Source: Sphingomonas taxi
GTDB lineage: Bacteria > Pseudomonadota > Alphaproteobacteria > Sphingomonadales > Sphingomonadaceae
Reading direction: 5' to 3'
DNA length: 64,000 nt
NCBI GenBank assembly: GCA_003240625.1
Contig: QFMX01000010.1
Coordinates: 85,720-149,719 of the forward strand
Under the pieces are notes generated by a model. That model saw only the letters and a program-made list of their open reading frames with translations, searched no databases and was not told the DNA's origin. The stretch's first letter is position 1. Every line of letters starts with the position of its first letter. The position numbers were made by a program, and so were the translations under genes. This document shows, piece after piece, positions 61,957 through 64,000 of this stretch.

Positions 61957-64000
<2,044 letters not shown>

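Overview
The window is high-GC DNA with dense coding on both strands and no phage, plasmid or rRNA genes. The combination of a UrcA-family protein, two large TonB-dependent receptors, DUF4893, an ScfR-type XRE regulator, an ArsR-methyltransferase (SahR-type) regulator leading metF and a split metH, and many GC-rich extragenic palindromes points to a sphingomonad (Alphaproteobacteria, Sphingomonas or a near relative). The genus is inferred from gene content, not from a marker gene.

Layout. 1-8.1 kb: a TonB receptor, a UvrD-type helicase, a retropepsin-like/PDZ protein, a GFA-family gene interrupted by an in-frame TGA exactly where a zinc-ligand cysteine is expected, and a UrcA protein. 8.2-10 kb: a PiT phosphate transporter behind a near-consensus Pho box. 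10.1-17.4 kb: a glycan cluster (zinc-ribbon glycosyltransferase-like protein, GT4, sucrose-phosphate synthase/phosphatase fusion, GT2, a MurG/MGT-like glycosyltransferase and a sulfotransferase-like P-loop protein). 17.7-22.6 kb: a second TonB receptor, an orphan OmpR-type regulator and a fuconolactonase-like amidohydrolase. 22.7-28.5 kb: envelope genes (SleB hydrolase, RlpA, DUF2254, ClC, L,D-transpeptidase). 28.6-37.9 kb: tRNA-Asn, moaA-nadK, an EAL protein, DUF2891 and two peptidase-like enzymes. 38-44.2 kb: a CoA-transferase/racemase, tRNA-Ile2, a small lipoprotein, an M28 peptidase, ettA and a GAF/HisKA_2 kinase. 44.2-49.2 kb: a minus-strand run of nadE followed by a three-gene inositol module (CDP-alcohol phosphotransferase, inositol-3-phosphate synthase, inositol-phosphate cytidylyltransferase-like). 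49.3-58.6 kb: housekeeping and stress genes. 58.7-64 kb: the methionine operon sahR-metF-metH1-metH2, running off the right edge.

The most unusual feature is a set of roughly 85-125 bp palindromic elements scattered between genes. One 123-bp copy (exactly 41 codons) lies in frame inside nadE, in the linker between the glutaminase and synthetase domains. Half of another palindrome is in frame at the end of the visible metH2. Two more fill the gaps of the met operon and supply the purine-rich ribosome-binding stretches of metH1 and metH2. This resembles the protein-invading palindromic elements known from Rickettsia.

Other systems worth attention are the CDP-inositol module, a possible route to inositol lipids, and the sucrose-phosphate/glycosyltransferase cluster. 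Starts were chosen by family alignment from memory and by visible Shine-Dalgarno sequences; none was verified by search.
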